Assembly: GCF_964340395.1 (NCBI RefSeq)
Contig: NC_135564.1
Coordinates: 8,530,361 to 8,594,360 of the forward strand
Direction of reading: 5' to 3'
DNA: 64,000 nt
Source of the DNA: Glandiceps talaboti
Lineage: Eukaryota; Hemichordata; Enteropneusta; Spengelidae
This document shows positions 12,740-25,216 of the stretch, one piece after another. The first letter of the stretch is position 1. Each line of letters starts with the position of its first letter. The notes under the pieces were generated by a model. That model was not told the origin of the DNA, ran no database searches, and saw only the letters and a program-made list of their open reading frames with translations. The position numbers and the translations under genes were made by a program.

Positions 12740-12930
12740 AAGATCGTACCCCTTTCTCAAGTCAATAACAAGAAAAACCAGGTGTCACCATACAATTTCC
12801 TAGATTGTTATTTTCATTGAAAACAAAATAATGAACCTATCCCCCAAATGTCTTTTATCATTTGAAAAAAGCCTGGAGCAATCTTCCATATAGCTATGTT
12901 TAGAGAGGTTTTCAGAACTTCGATGTCAGA
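12740..12930. repeat. Possible dispersed repeat, partner of 8605-8870
   Basis: Ordered shared words with the upstream copy (see that entry). Patchy similarity. A short hairpin (ACACAGCGCC and GGCGCTGTGT) lies just upstream, at about 12685-12724. Confidence 0.4.
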
Positions 12931-13507
12931 AGAATTGTTCCCGGAAGCGTATTCTACCTTTGGTGATCTTAATATTTACAGATAATTGTCCATGTGAAGG
13001 CTTACGTCATCTCGTCTTCGAAATGATTCGGTTTTTACAAAGAATCTAACTAAACGGAGCGTTTTCTAAATGGAGCAATTTATTTTGTATGTACTATGAA
13101 AATCACGTTTTTCTCCGAAGTAAGACAAGCTAAATTACCACAGACAAGAACATCCTACAAATCAGACATTTGTTTGAAAGAGCTATTTCATGTGATTAGA
13201 ATAAAGGGCACTACGGGTCATTCGGTGTGTTGTCAGGACAAATCTAAAACGCAGTACAAATTAATTTTACGTTTAGACCTATTATTAGTATTAACAGTAA
13301 TTTGCGCTGCAAAACGATATTCAATCAATCATGGATGTATTGTTGCTATGTTGAAATAAACGAGGATATCAACCGCATTCTCCTGAAGATAAAAGTCAGC
13401 GGTGAATCGATTGAGCATGGTATATCTTATTTGTGCTGGAAATCTTTACAATTTTAATCTTCTTTAAGGTTATATTTGTATTTTGTTTTTAATTTCCGCT
13501 GCTGGCT

Positions 13508-13750
13508 CTCTTTTCTTGACTAAATAAAGACATCTTGTCCATTCTTCTCCTCTTATCTAAATTAAAACACTTCTAATCTTATAATTGGCGAGAGATCACT
13601 TACATTAATAGCTTGCTTTATCTCTCATCTGCTGGGAGATTATCACACTTGACAAACATTCGACCATGCATACACTAGTAAGGAAGAGTTACTAGTTTAT
13701 GCATGATCGAATGGACAAGGCGTCTTTATTTAGTCAATAAAGAAAGGAGA
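13508..13750. mobile_element. Nested inverted-repeat (fold-back) element
   Basis: The outer arms contain GACTAAATAAAGAC followed by CTTGTCCATTC, and their reverse complement at 13708-13750. The inner arms are about 25 bp, CATTCGACCATGCATA with ACTAGTAA at 13657-13681, inverted at 13689-13713 with a 7-nt loop. No coding frame. It looks like a fold-back element, but no second copy was seen here. Confidence 0.55.
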
Positions 13751-13984
13751 GAATTACATACAGCCTCAGACTTTAAGTGGTCTGAGATATAGCTGAGAGC
13801 AGAGTAACCAGGGAAAGAAAAAGAAATAGTTTTAAAACTCAATGAGTGAATTGATCAATATCACACACAAAATAAGTTATATTGCACCACAAAAAATGAT
13901 CATTCAATCGATCAATCATAATAAATCAATCAATAAATCAACCGATTCCATCGATCGATCAGTCAAATACATGCTCGCTGCCCC

Positions 13985-14183
13985 CTGTGGTAGTAGTAGT
14001 AATAGTAGTCGTAGTAGTGTAGTAGCAGTAATTGTAGTAGTAGTAGTAGTAGTAATAGTAGTAGCAGTAGTAGTAGTTGTTGTAACAGTAGTAGTTATAG
14101 TTGTTGTTGTAGTAGTTGTAGTTGTAGCAGTTGTAGTAGTAGTAGTAGTAGTAAAAGTAGTACAATGTAGTAGATCTAGTAGT

Positions 14184-14268
<85 letters not shown>

Positions 14269-14480
14269 ATGGTGATGGCGGTAGTGGTCGTGGTGTGTTA
14301 TCGGTAATAGGGGTGGTGGTGGTCTCGGAAGTAGTAGTAGTGGTCGTTATGGTGGTGGTAGTATCGGTAGTATTGGGGGTGCTGGTGGTGTTTTTGATAG
14401 TAGTGATGTTGATATTGATATCGGCAGTAGGCTGATGGTGGTGATTGTAGGGGTGGTGGGAGTGTTGGAGATGGTGTAGG
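13985..14480. repeat. GTA-type trinucleotide repeat tract
   Basis: About 500 bp of degenerate GTA/GTT/GCA/GGT triplets, including a pure GCA block and a pure GTA block at 14183-14260. The 197-codon Val/Ser frame across it is a repeat artefact. Confidence 0.92.
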
Positions 14481-14499
14481 TATTGGTGGTTTACAATTT

Positions 14500-15915
14500 A
14501 TATTTTAAAATCAAAGTCATTCAGAGTTTTCGTAATGTAGAGGTGCGATTCCAAGTTTGCACTTAAAGAAACTCATATCAACATTACTTGAAATAGCCTC
14601 ATTTGTTGTTTGAACAAACTTTTCGACCATTGCCTTTATGCTTTGAAAATAAATAGCACACATAAAGAGGCCATTATATATACACTATGTTTACTTGGTG
14701 ATAACACAATCTCACCAACTGTCAATCAATCGTCTCATCACCATACATGTTATCAACAGTACTAATTGTTAATGGGATATTGAATCAAAAGTTTCTCTTA
14801 TAAGTTGAAACTATTTCTTTACTTCTCGTCAATCTGATAAAAGTCCCCAAAATGATGACACAGAATGCTTATCTCATTTTCGCCGGCCAATTTCAACTTC
14901 CCAAATAATGAAATCTCCAATCGATAACAAAGGGTAGATTGAAATCACGACGTTCAGTAGTAGTTTATTATATGAAGACACTTTAGCAAATCTGACAGGT
15001 TTCTCGGTCATTTTCCCAGCTTCGCCTTTACAAATGTTCCCAACGTGAAGACTAAAGAAACGCATATTCACTTATAACTGAAGTATTTACATATATGTAT
15101 TCTCGACTATTGGTCAGATAATCTTCCCATTCTGCTTTAGATAAGGCGAGCCCGTATCATGCTAGTAGGAACTAGATAAAACATTTAAAAACACGTCCAT
15201 TCAAATATTTCTGATCGATAAGGTATATCCTTGAATGCTAGATAAACATGAATTGGTGATATAGAAGACATAGATTAACACATGGTGTGAAGTGTTGCTT
15301 CAATCCATTCATAACTCTTTATAAGAAGATTTTTTGTGTATCTCCACCTTAAATGACATTTAACTATCAGTACTTGGATAGTATTCAACTCAATACCACT
15401 GTCTACAATTCTACCATAAAGTTAATGGTTGAAATGGCTCGTATCATGTGGTTTATCACTTCAAAAATTGAATCGTGCTGATAGACAACGACTATCATGC
15501 TCTAGGCAAACTATTGGTCATTCCTGTCCACGACTATAACACAGATATAAACCTGGAGTCAAAACTGTCAATTTCTGATACTTATCCACGTTTTATTTTG
15601 TGATCTGAATTTTCTCGATGTTTCATCTCAGACAAAGCGGCGACAGACAGGGATTTCAAAACAGAATAGTTTCTATAAAATCGATGAAAGAACTTGTTGG
15701 CGCCTGTGGCTAGAGTAGTTTTAATTAATCTTGAGACTGACGTTCATATGTAAGCACTAGTGGATTCCAATATAGTATTTGAACGCTGTGAAAAAAGTTG
15801 TGAATATAAAAACATATTGTAATTTTCAAAAGCAGTTCGCACTTTTCTGTTTACACCAGTGCTGTAGATACGGCGTTCAAAGTTGTCAAGGCCAAGGTAA
15901 TTCTGCTTGCGATCA
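14500..15915. other. Intergenic, no gene recognised
   Basis: No exon, RNA gene or repeat family recognised in this AT-rich stretch. Confidence 0.4.
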
Positions 15916-15917
15916 GC

Positions 15918-16063
15918 GTCATATCACATCTCATCACATCACATCACATCACATCTCATCACATCACATCACATCTCATCTCATCTCATCTCATCTCATC
16001 TCATCTCATCACATCACATCACATCACATCACATCACATCACATCTTATCTTATCTCATCTTA
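15918..16063. repeat. Pentanucleotide microsatellite (ATCAC/ATCTC)
   Basis: ATCAC and ATCTC units alternate in blocks, ending in ATCTT units. Confidence 0.95.
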
Positions 16064-16207
16064 TCAAATAATGATTTCTTTCTAATTTTGTAGCTTTGAC
16101 ATTCGTGCATTCATCAATTTACGAAGATTCAAATTGAAGTTACACGCATTTTTGGTAACGTAAATGCACAGCTGTGTTTTTTTTGTTTAAAATTCACCTC
16201 TGATTTT

Positions 16208-16240
16208 GCATACATACATACACACACACACATACATACA

Positions 16241-16272
<32 letters not shown>

Positions 16273-16282
16273 CATATATACA
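16208..16282. repeat. TACA microsatellite
   Basis: TACA and CA units. The following sequence begins with a TTTATTGCC word that often marks 3' ends of invertebrate retroelements in antisense, but no reverse transcriptase frame is visible. Confidence 0.9.
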
Positions 16283-16284
16283 GA

Positions 16285-17670
16285 TTCAGTTTCAAATACT
16301 TTATTGCCATTTGCAAGTGACTATTCACGAGTGCTCCTTAGTAAAGTTAAAAAGACAAGATAGTAAGACATTAGGAAAACAGGACGAGTAAAAGAAGCCA
16401 CCTAAGATAATAGTGAAAAATAAGGACTAAAGGGTAAAAGCTTTTCTTAAAACGTTCAGAGGATGTCTTTATTTATGGTATGATACCATGGTACCATAGC
16501 GTAAGAGATAAAGATCATGTGTGGGTTGATTAAATCTTGTGTAACGGATGTTGTCTCGCAGATAGTCCTAAAGTGATATATGGAATGAAATGAAGGGCAC
16601 ATTGGGGCCAATGATTCCTGCAGTTTGGACGACCTTTTGAGTGAAGTTAACTCCTCCACTGTAACGTTTCAGAACCAGATGATGGACACTTTCAATAGTT
16701 GAACGATAAAAATTTTACTGAAATGTCTTACCCCATACTAATTTTTGTTCAGGCGTACGCGTCTTTATGGGGAGAATATGCAATTGTAAATCCTTACAGT
16801 TCGTGGTCTATCATACTGTAGATCCACCTGCGAAAAGAAGAGCAGATTCCTTGATGTGCGAATTTAGTAAACAGTTTTGATGGAATTTTAAAAAACTGAC
16901 TGTGGATCTGAAGTCAACAAAGAACATCCGCACATACACGGCACTTGCTTGAATGAAGTGAGTCGAGGAAAACTTCACACAAAGGCAAAATTAGGTAAAA
17001 CAACAAAACAGCTGATACAAAAACGACAGCTAGTGCCTCTGATACAGGTACAAGACGCTTTCATCGGTTTATTAATATCTTTGAAGTTATAATGTAACAG
17101 TTGGACGCGATGATTATAATATGTAGCCTACTATCAGTAAATAGCTTTATGGGATTCGGGGCTCATGTGGTGTTTATTCTTTGATAAGTCACCGCCACTA
17201 ATTACATTGTATGTATTTGCATGAAACTTGTCTTTTTCCAAGCAAGAAAACGCATCTGTGTTTTTTAGCAGGTTATATTTATGATGACAAATGAGTTAAC
17301 ATATTCAAGAGAATATATGGTGCACCCGTTGTTCAAGCAGAGCAATGTACATATATAGTCTTATAAAACAAAATACTAAATATACGATAATGATAGTTGA
17401 GTGACGATATTCCGGTCGATATGTGAACTAATGAATAATATATACTAAAGGGAACTTATTTTTGTTCTCCTTGCCCAGTCGTTTTGGGCGACGAAATCAT
17501 TAAGTACACGTCAGTGTCATTGTATAATATATTCTGATATGTATTCATCATATGAACAGTTTTAAGTCGTACAAGCTGAGTTCATAAACGTTTTACTCAA
17601 GTTAAAATACATACAAACAATTTATTTGAATTATTTTAGTATAATCTTAATGTCAATGCATACTTTCTAT
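16285..17670. other. Intergenic, no gene recognised
   Basis: No exon or RNA gene recognised. A minus-strand frame at 16456-16659 has no known motif. Confidence 0.35.
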
Positions 17671-17676
17671 CACTAT

Positions 17677-17905
17677 ACGAAAAGTCAAATTTACCCACCT
17701 TTACCCAACCTTTACCCTACCTATGACCCACCTAACTATCATCTCTGCCAAGGGATAGTACGCGACGAAGTGATACTTTTGACTGTTCACAGCCTCCAGG
17801 GGAGAGGTCACCGGGAGTCACTTCGTCTCATACTCACCACATTTACACATCCTCTGCTAAAGATTTACCCCGGTGGACAGACATGGTCAAATATGACTTT
17901 TCGTA
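17677..17905. mobile_element. Putative short fold-back element
   Basis: The left end TACGAAAAGTCAAATTTACC is matched, inverted, by GGTCAAATATGACTTTTCGTA on the right. Inside, GACGAAGTGA pairs roughly with TCACTTCGTC. The interior is more GC-rich than its surroundings. No coding frame. Confidence 0.5.
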
Positions 17906-18103
17906 TTTCGTATTGTGTACGATTATAATTGTGTTCTTACATTGTTAGAACTGTTGATTACGTAGTAGGGAGTTCCTGTACATTGTTGATAGTATAATAA
18001 ATTACGTCATCGGATCGTTAATAAGTTATATCTTAATACCAGGTTTGAGTTCAGTTACTTGCAAGTGATGGCTAAATATGCATCAGTAAGTAGAATACGT
18101 TGA

Positions 18104-18204
<101 letters not shown>

Positions 18205-18299
18205 GAATAAATTACACCTTGTAACTGTTCCTTGAATCAAATCATATTAACGTGGTTTATGAAATATTGTTTGAAATAGCAAGTTCCACTTTATCACAC

Positions 18300-19745
18300 G
18301 ATAGTCGTACCCAAAAGCGTTTCGTGTGTAGACACTGACTTAAATGATGCTTTGCTAATAAGCGTTAACGTACTATGGCTGTGCAGGCCTCAATGCACAC
18401 TGGTGATTTAAATAACGATCCTTCAAACACTTAGAACCGAATTCATCTTTGAAAACGGATAACGAAACTAATTTATTCAATGTGTTATTCATGTTCTTGC
18501 TCGAAGTGTCTCTATATACACACATTATAGGTCCCATTATATAAAATTGTGCAGAACTTCTACATTTAAGGTTGCACGATCGAAGCAATTCACACATATT
18601 TCTCTTATAATCACATATAGCACTGCCCCAACGCATTGCCGTACAATTTCATCACTTTTCCACGCCGACGGCATCTTTCATCTCTATTGTTATTTATATA
18701 TACATGTTAACAACCGCTAAATAATTGTTTTCAAGGAACTCACGAAGGAAGGCAAGAGGTGTCGATAACCTCATCATTATCAAGAAATTAAATCCAGACA
18801 GAAAGTTTAGATGTTCTCAGGAGATGGTATGCAATTCATTTTGGAAAATGTCTCATAGCACTGAATATTTTTTGGTATCTTTTAAATTAAAACACGTTGT
18901 AAGTACACTGCTGCTTAAATATTGAAGGAAATCTTTCTAAGATAGAATTTCATCTGTCTAATTTCATCTAATCTATCTATCTAGAATATGTAGAAGCAAG
19001 CGAATCGAGAGATTTATAGATATATTTGTCATGTTTCAATCACAACGAGACGGTACTATCAGCAAAATTAAGTAATACATTTTTCCTAAGTTTAATAATT
19101 GAGTCGTGATGTTTCACCGTCTTTAGGGCTCAGTAATCGGAAATACTTTTGGCAAAAAAACCTTTTAGTAATATTGGTTTTCATTTTCTGTTTGTAAGAT
19201 AGTATTTAGTATCAATATTTCCTATCAACAAAGAGATATTACCCTATGGGCAAAACCATTGTATTTTTTATGAAGTCTGTTTGAATATGAGAACGTCAAA
19301 TGTGAAACTCCCTTCATTGGTTGTATTTCCATTTTACTCATATTCTTGTGTTTCATCTTAAGTTACAATACTATCTTATATCGTGCACGAGCCAAGTTGA
19401 ATAAAATCAACATGGAATATATACTCTGGTCGTTCTACTTCACGACAACGCATGTCCACATCACTGTTTCTGCTGTGTTCGAAATACGAGTCAAAATGTT
19501 AAAAATTGTCATTACTTTCCACGATTTTTCTTTGATATTACTGGCGTTGGTATAATTGTTATTCTCCTTCATTCAGCCGGAAAGTACTCATTACCTAAGG
19601 GTTATCACTACGTCTCGCTAGACGAGTAGTGACGAAGGCCCCTCAGGTCACTCGTATTTTCCTTAGCTGAACGAAGAAAAATATTGGGAATATCGCTCTC
19701 TGGCTAATGGTACTTTAACTGCATGTATTATTTTCAGTCTCAATA
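18300..19745. other. Intergenic, no gene recognised
   Basis: No convincing exon. A small imperfect hairpin around CTCGCTAGACGAG lies at about 19608-19636. Confidence 0.4.
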
Positions 19746-19749
19746 ACCC

Positions 19750-20046
19750 TTGCAATCGAAATTATTTCAACAGCAAACGGGACTGTTTTGTTTCCTTGTC
19801 AGCATCCTCTTCAGTAAAGGCTGCTGCGCAACTAAATTGTAATCGGCCAATAAGTGTTTCACCACAACATATGTGTACAAGATATACTAGGAATGTAATG
19901 TATTCAAATGATAAAGATATTTTGATATAATTAATACTCGGATGAACCATAACAGGATCACAGAATATTGGGTGAATTTGTACAAGCAAAGAAAAAAAGA
20001 TACATTCTTGCTGTAATATTTCTCTGTTGAACCGAAGCATATACGA
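19750..20046. repeat. Dispersed repeat family F, copy 1 (5' part)
   Basis: Aligns in the same orientation with 30900-31110. Shared words include TTATTTCAACA, TTGTAATC, CCAATAAGT and ATATTTCTC. It is interrupted at 20047 by family B, and its tail sequence recurs at 20300-20385. Confidence 0.65.
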
Positions 20047-20290
20047 TTAGGGTCACCCTATTTTTCCTGTTTCTCATTACCTGACCGACCCAAATTTTAA
20101 GCTCCGACATTTTAAAAAAAAATGGTACGGTAGATTGCAAACGAATGCAACGTTAACTACGATATTGTACTGCCACAAGAAGATTATCTATGATCTTTTA
20201 CTCTATTTTTTTAAATCGACCAACCGACCTACCGATCGACCTATAGTTGCTATGAAAAAGTAATGAGAATTTTTTTTAATAGGGTACTTA
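20047..20290 (+). mobile_element. MITE-like element, family B, copy 2
   Basis: Begins TTAGGGTCACCCTATTTTT and ends with TAGGGTACTTA. The interior holds ACCTGACCGACCCAAATTTT and AAATCGACCAACCGACC, matching copy 1 (3378-3839) in inverse orientation. No transposase frame. Confidence 0.7.
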
Positions 20291-20299
20291 CACTTGAGT

Positions 20300-20385
20300 G
20301 GATGTATACAAGCATAGAAAATTGATACATGTTTGTCATAATATTTCTCTATTGAACCGTTTCAACATATACGATTACGTACATA
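20300..20385. repeat. Family F tail, duplicate on far side of the MITE
   Basis: Contains TAATATTTCTCTATTGAACCG and CATATACGATTA, repeating 19979-20048 at about 80% identity. The family B element therefore sits between two direct copies of this segment. Confidence 0.6.
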
Positions 20386-20389
20386 ATCC

Positions 20390-21544
20390 CAGGTGAAAGT
20401 GTACTAAGAATTAATATTCTAGCAAAGAGCTCGAGGATATTGACAATCATCGACTGTTGAAAGTTTCATCTTACCGCATCGCTTCAAGACTAACTAGTCG
20501 AAGTAGAACAGTTCACACTTAACCGACTACGAAGAAGAATGAGATCGAAATGATGACACATATTACATCAATGGTTAATGTCGCTTTACCTGTATTATTG
20601 TAAGGAGAGAAATTTATTATAATTGTCCCTCATCTTTCAAATGAAACCGACTGATTGAAAACCTAGATGGTGAGTGTTTTTCATTATAAGTCGAAAATAT
20701 CAGCTTCTTGATTTGAAAAGTCAGCTTGGGTGATACACTAGACTAGCGCAAAAGATCTACCATTCCAGCGCAAGCTGTTTTTGGAGTGTATTTTTTTCTA
20801 CATATTAAATGGTACTCACAGTATTCTACTTACTGATGTATACTTAACCATCACTTAACCAATCTAATAACACAAACATATAACTGCCAAAGAATCAATA
20901 CTCATATACTAAAATTCCTAGCTGCATATTGCCCATATCTCTCCTTAAATAAATATACAATTGGATGCTGGAATTTACATTTTTGTTTCTATATAAACAA
21001 CGATGAAGAATTGACGAAAATAACTTTGTTGGGTCCACTAAACATACAGAAATGGAACTAAGATAAAATCACCGATATCAACTTACAAACTTTTTCGGGT
21101 TTGCTATAAATGAAAGAAACAAATAAACTTTTTCGAGGATACACAACTGATTATTTAAACGATATCATTACATAATACCACAGAATAAAATATAATTGAC
21201 ACTGACTTGTCCAATTTCGAAAACTTTTACCAGCTACATTTCAGACTTTTACAGATGGTACAGAACATCTTACCGACATGTTGTAATGATATGTGTCAAT
21301 TCTCGTCGTCAGGGTGCATTAATTGTTAATTAAGAACGTTTCAGGCCTACCATCTACCATGCGTGTAGCTTGGAATGCTTGTCTTAAGCTTGGATGACTT
21401 TCGATCGTGGTAATCTTTTCAGGAAATGTGTCTTTAACACCAATGTACATTTCTCTCTTAGAATAGAGAATATAGAATGTATATTTGAATATAATCTAAT
21501 AGATTTGTATGGAGTTGTCAACACATAGATTAAACTCAGGGAAC
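20390..21544. other. Intergenic, no gene recognised
   Basis: AT-rich sequence without recognisable exons or repeats. Confidence 0.4.
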
Positions 21545-21820
21545 GTTTTAAGATAGCAAGATTGAATGAATACAGTTTCTTGGGACATTTTGTCTGAAGG
21601 AAGTGAACTGATATCCCACCATGCATGCAGATATCAAATGCAGGCGTCAAACCATTGGTGCTAGCGTGTCTGTGACTTGTTTAATTTGTTTATTATTTTC
21701 ATAATAGGCAAACTGAAGCAAGAAATCGCGATTTTGCTATCTTTAAAGTGTGGAATGTGCAGTTTCTTATCAGTTTCTGCGTGGGTGTAGCAAACAGATA
21801 CTGTGCATAAACGGTAACTT
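21545..21820. repeat. Dispersed repeat family G, copy 1
   Basis: Shares TTTAAGATAGCAAGATTGAA, ACATTTTGTCT and, further on, ATTTTGCT with AAGTGTGG and GCAGTTTCTT, in the same order and orientation as 41255-41535 (ORC2 intron 3). Confidence 0.65.
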
Positions 21821-21905
21821 GACACGGCCTGTATTCACTTCCAGCATGGTTCTTGTTCGCTAAATTATTTTAATTGTGAAACAAAATAATATCCATGCAC
21901 ATTTA
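21687..21905. repeat. 219-bp tandem duplication, copy 1
   Basis: Nearly identical to 21906-22124. Only a few differences were seen (AAATCGCG/AACTCGCG, AAATTATT/AAATCATT, one A deleted), so the duplication is recent. It contains the second half of repeat family G. Confidence 0.95.
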
Positions 21906-22124
21906 TGTTTATTATTTTCATAATAGGCAAACTGAAGCAAGAACTCGCGATTTTGCTATCTTTAAAGTGTGGAATGTGCAGTTTCTTATCAGTTTCTGCG
22001 TGGGTGTAGCAAACAGATACTGTGCATAAACGGTAACTTGACACGGCCTGTATTCACTTCCAGCATGGTTCTTGTTCGCTAAATCATTTTAATTGTGAAA
22101 CAAATAATATCCATGCACATTTAA
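21906..22124. repeat. 219-bp tandem duplication, copy 2
   Basis: Directly abuts copy 1. See that entry for differences. Confidence 0.95.
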
Positions 22125-22398
22125 CCATATTGGTATTATTTTGAAATGGACAAACTCGAGTAGTTTTGTCAATATTAATGCGACTATTCTTGGGCTGTCA
22201 AAGCTTAAGGATGCGTGCGTCACCACGAAGATTGTCCTATCGCATTAAGGCTTCGACGAGTCTCTAATTTATATGCCAATTGTGTTGTTTTGTGACTATA
22301 AAGATGATGGCTGATTCAAAATTAAATGAAAAGTCTAACAGATTGTTAACAGTGATAATTCTCGTCATAACTTGAATTGCAAAAGGACAAGTGTACAT

Positions 22399-22441
22399 GT
22401 TATGTTATGTTATGTTATGTTATGTTATGTTATGTTATGTA
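22399..22441. repeat. TGTTA pentanucleotide microsatellite
   Basis: About eight perfect units. Confidence 0.95.
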
Positions 22442-22449
22442 GACTTATT

Positions 22450-23745
22450 ATAAACAACAAGGTATACAGTAAATAATGTTTTTCCTACGGTTAAAGGTCT
22501 CATGTAAAAAGTTTGCAGTGTCAATGGGAAATTTTGTCATTAAGTGTTGTGGTTCATTGTGTATGTTCATATGACTGAAGTCTGTCTAGTAAATTTTCCT
22601 TAGGTCCATGTATATATTACAATAAAACGAAAACTGTATTTTATCCTCTGGTGAATTTTGGTAAAAGTCACATTCCTGTCTTCGACTTCAAGGTCACAAA
22701 ATCTACCTGTTTTTATTTTAACAAAAATGTGTGTATAACAAAAATAAACAGCGGAGGATAAATTATGCAAATTGGTCATGCTTCTCTATCAAACATTACA
22801 TGTTGACCTTTTTTTCTCGTAGTCATGTTTTCAATTATATGGCCCGAATTTATTGTCAGCGCTTGTTACTATGCCAACAGTGAAGATTAAAATGGATGAA
22901 ACGGATATTGTAATCCATACATCCGCTCAATTTAATACCTCGGGAATTTTATTTTATGGTGACATTTCCGCCGACGTGTCGTTATCATTGCTTCGAACGT
23001 TGTCGCATTAATACAGGTCATAGACGCCATAGAATGCGATAAACAGTTCGAAGAAGTCATTTGACAAAGCGCAATAAACATGGGTTTCTGTCTTTTAAAA
23101 TCTAAATTCATTTAGTTATCAACACAGGGAGTTTCAAAAGGACATGAAAATACAATGCAGCTTAGATTATCCAGCCTGGAACTGGTCATGAGACATATTC
23201 TAAATCACAAGTTTATGACAAAATAAAATGGCTGAGTCACTAATTAATCAACAATCACTTTAAATACGATTCCCTCCACGAATCTGGTCAGTCGTTTTTG
23301 ATAAAATCACACATTTAGACCGCCATAATTTGAATCTCAACGACCGAGTCAACATGTCATTACCAATTCTTCATCTACACATCCCTAGGGCTATTTCCAC
23401 AGAATTTCAAACCAATTAGTTGTGTGGTTTAGTGTTTAACCAAAATGACATTCCTATCTTGTTTAACAATCCAGAATGCAGTCATGCATGCCTTCGACAG
23501 TTCCTAACCTACATGTGGTAAGTAACTTTCTTACAACATTTAAACTCATCTACCAAATCATCTGGCAAACATCCTAGGTACATCCCTACCTATTATCAAA
23601 TCAATCTGCCAAGTACTTTTTAAATGTAAGTTTTTAACCAAAATCAGAGTTTTGGCCCATGTTGCACATCTCTGATGCAATTATTTTGATTTTTAAATTA
23701 AATGCCCTAAGTAACATCCCCATCATAGATTTTAAGTCATTCATG
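22450..23745. other. Intergenic, no gene recognised
   Basis: No exon or RNA gene recognised. Confidence 0.4.
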
Positions 23746-23751
23746 TTTGCA

Positions 23752-23757
23752 TGTGTG

Positions 23758-23788
<31 letters not shown>

Positions 23789-23836
23789 ACGCGCGCACGT
23801 ACGCACACACACACACACACACACACCTACACCTAC
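23752..23836. repeat. CA/CG dinucleotide microsatellite
   Basis: CA repeat with CG and TA variants (ACGCGCGCACGTACGC) at its centre. Confidence 0.93.
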
Positions 23837-23899
23837 ACACCTACCTTGATGAGCTAGTTGCATGAAGCAGACAGGTTATTATATTATGAGTTTATAACT

Positions 23900-25135
23900 T
23901 ATCCAGTGCAGGTATCCATCTGAAAACATCCACACACAATCCAAAAAAGTGTTGATATACTGTAATTGTGTTTATTTTCTAGCAAGTCAAACACAGGTTG
24001 TACAAAAATAAATAATATTTTGAACTATTGTCACTACTGAGGCAGTGTAAAGCCTAAACAGGTATTCTTTATATACTGATTTCAGTTATTATTAAATCCT
24101 GGTACTGATTGTGAAATCATTTCTTCTCCAAAAACCAAATATTATACACATATTCCGTGGCCTGGTTATTCCTTTAAGCTCTGTGGTCGTGTGCATCTTT
24201 AGTGCGTATGTGATTTGTCATGGTTATAAACAAGATGTATCGACCAATAGAAATCTTCATAGCTCAGCTGCTACATACAATTTTCTTTTTCATGAAGACA
24301 ACATGTTACTGAAAGCTGTTGAACAATGGCTAAGGTTCGACCCTCTCCCCCAATACACTGACAAGCCTAACAGAGCATGTTTGCAACACTTATCAAACTA
24401 CTGTATGGGCCTGGAGTTACAATTATTTTTATTTTAATTCAATCCAGCCAAACTTATCCATGAAGATCTCTCTTCTCAACATCTAAACTATAAACACTTT
24501 TTAAATGTGTTCTGTATAATTTATAGAAAATGATATAACAGAACAATGATTAATTCTGATATGCAAATTCTGAAAGCTCTATCTTCATTTCTGGATAGAA
24601 CAATGAAATAATCTTAGACTAGTAAAGTGTGTTATCTGGACAGGAATATCTATACAGTCATTATAGAGGGACAGTGTCACAACTCTGATGTTCACAAAAA
24701 CTAAGGCACAATACGAAAATAAATAGTATATGAAAATGATTGTGGATTCATAGTATCAAATAAAATTTCTACTCACAGAGTCAACAAAGTTTAATATTGG
24801 AAGCAAATTACAAATTTTCACCGACACCTCATCCACTACATAAGGCCCAATCTAAAATGGGATGCCATCAAAATTGTCGGTTGTTGGACCTGCAAACAAT
24901 GACATCGAATTCTAGCTTTATCACTCTAGCTCATATCAAGTGTTTCTTCTGAAACTAGTGATATTGTAGTAAACCCCTGATGATGCTGACAAGATGTCAA
25001 TCAAAATTTGGGATTTGTTTCAAAGAAATTTGTTGATGCTTGTGAGTAGCAAGTTTCATTTGATAATAAATAGTATGTTTTTATCTGCTGTATACCCGTT
25101 GTCTTCAACATAATCATCTGATGCCAGCTGTTTCA
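23900..25135 (-). other. ORC2: Downstream region / probable 3' UTR of ORC2
   Basis: Lies directly after the ORC2 stop codon in the gene's direction. Candidate AATAAA on the minus strand at 24428-24433. Contains one copy of a dispersed repeat at 24972-25048. The true transcript end cannot be placed without RNA data. Confidence 0.4.
24972..25048 (+). repeat. Dispersed repeat H, copy 1
   Basis: Aligns with 34655-34730 in the same orientation: CCCCTGATGATGCTGA, ATTTGGGATTTG, TTGTGAGT. It lies 88-164 nt past the ORC2 stop codon. Confidence 0.65.
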
Positions 25136-25216
25136 CTATGTTTCTCCTTCTTCCAAAAATTCTGTCAATGTTGCTGCGTCAATAGGAATGGTCAGGTACT
25201 GGACGCCATCAATGGC
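25136..25216 (-). CDS. ORC2: ORC2 exon 13 (terminal, with stop)
   Basis: 81 nt, phase 0. Reads [20 protein letters not shown] then LEEGET and TAG, aligned to human [20 protein letters not shown]. The acceptor is TTTTTAAAG, a weak tract. It was found by homology, 7.5 kb from exon 12. Confidence 0.95.
   Translation of the reverse strand, partial: AIDGVQYLTIPIDAATLTEFLEEGET

Noticed and set aside
13842-14435. 197-codon Val/Ser-rich frame
   Set aside because: Translation of the GTA-type tract; no start context or homology.
16283-16680. Possible retroelement 3' end after the TACA repeat (TTTATTGCC)
   Set aside because: Suggestive word only; no reverse transcriptase, no second copy with shared borders seen in the window.
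24325-24345. GGTTCGAC word as a possible tRNA T-arm
   Set aside because: No matching acceptor stem, anticodon arm or second box in the flanks.
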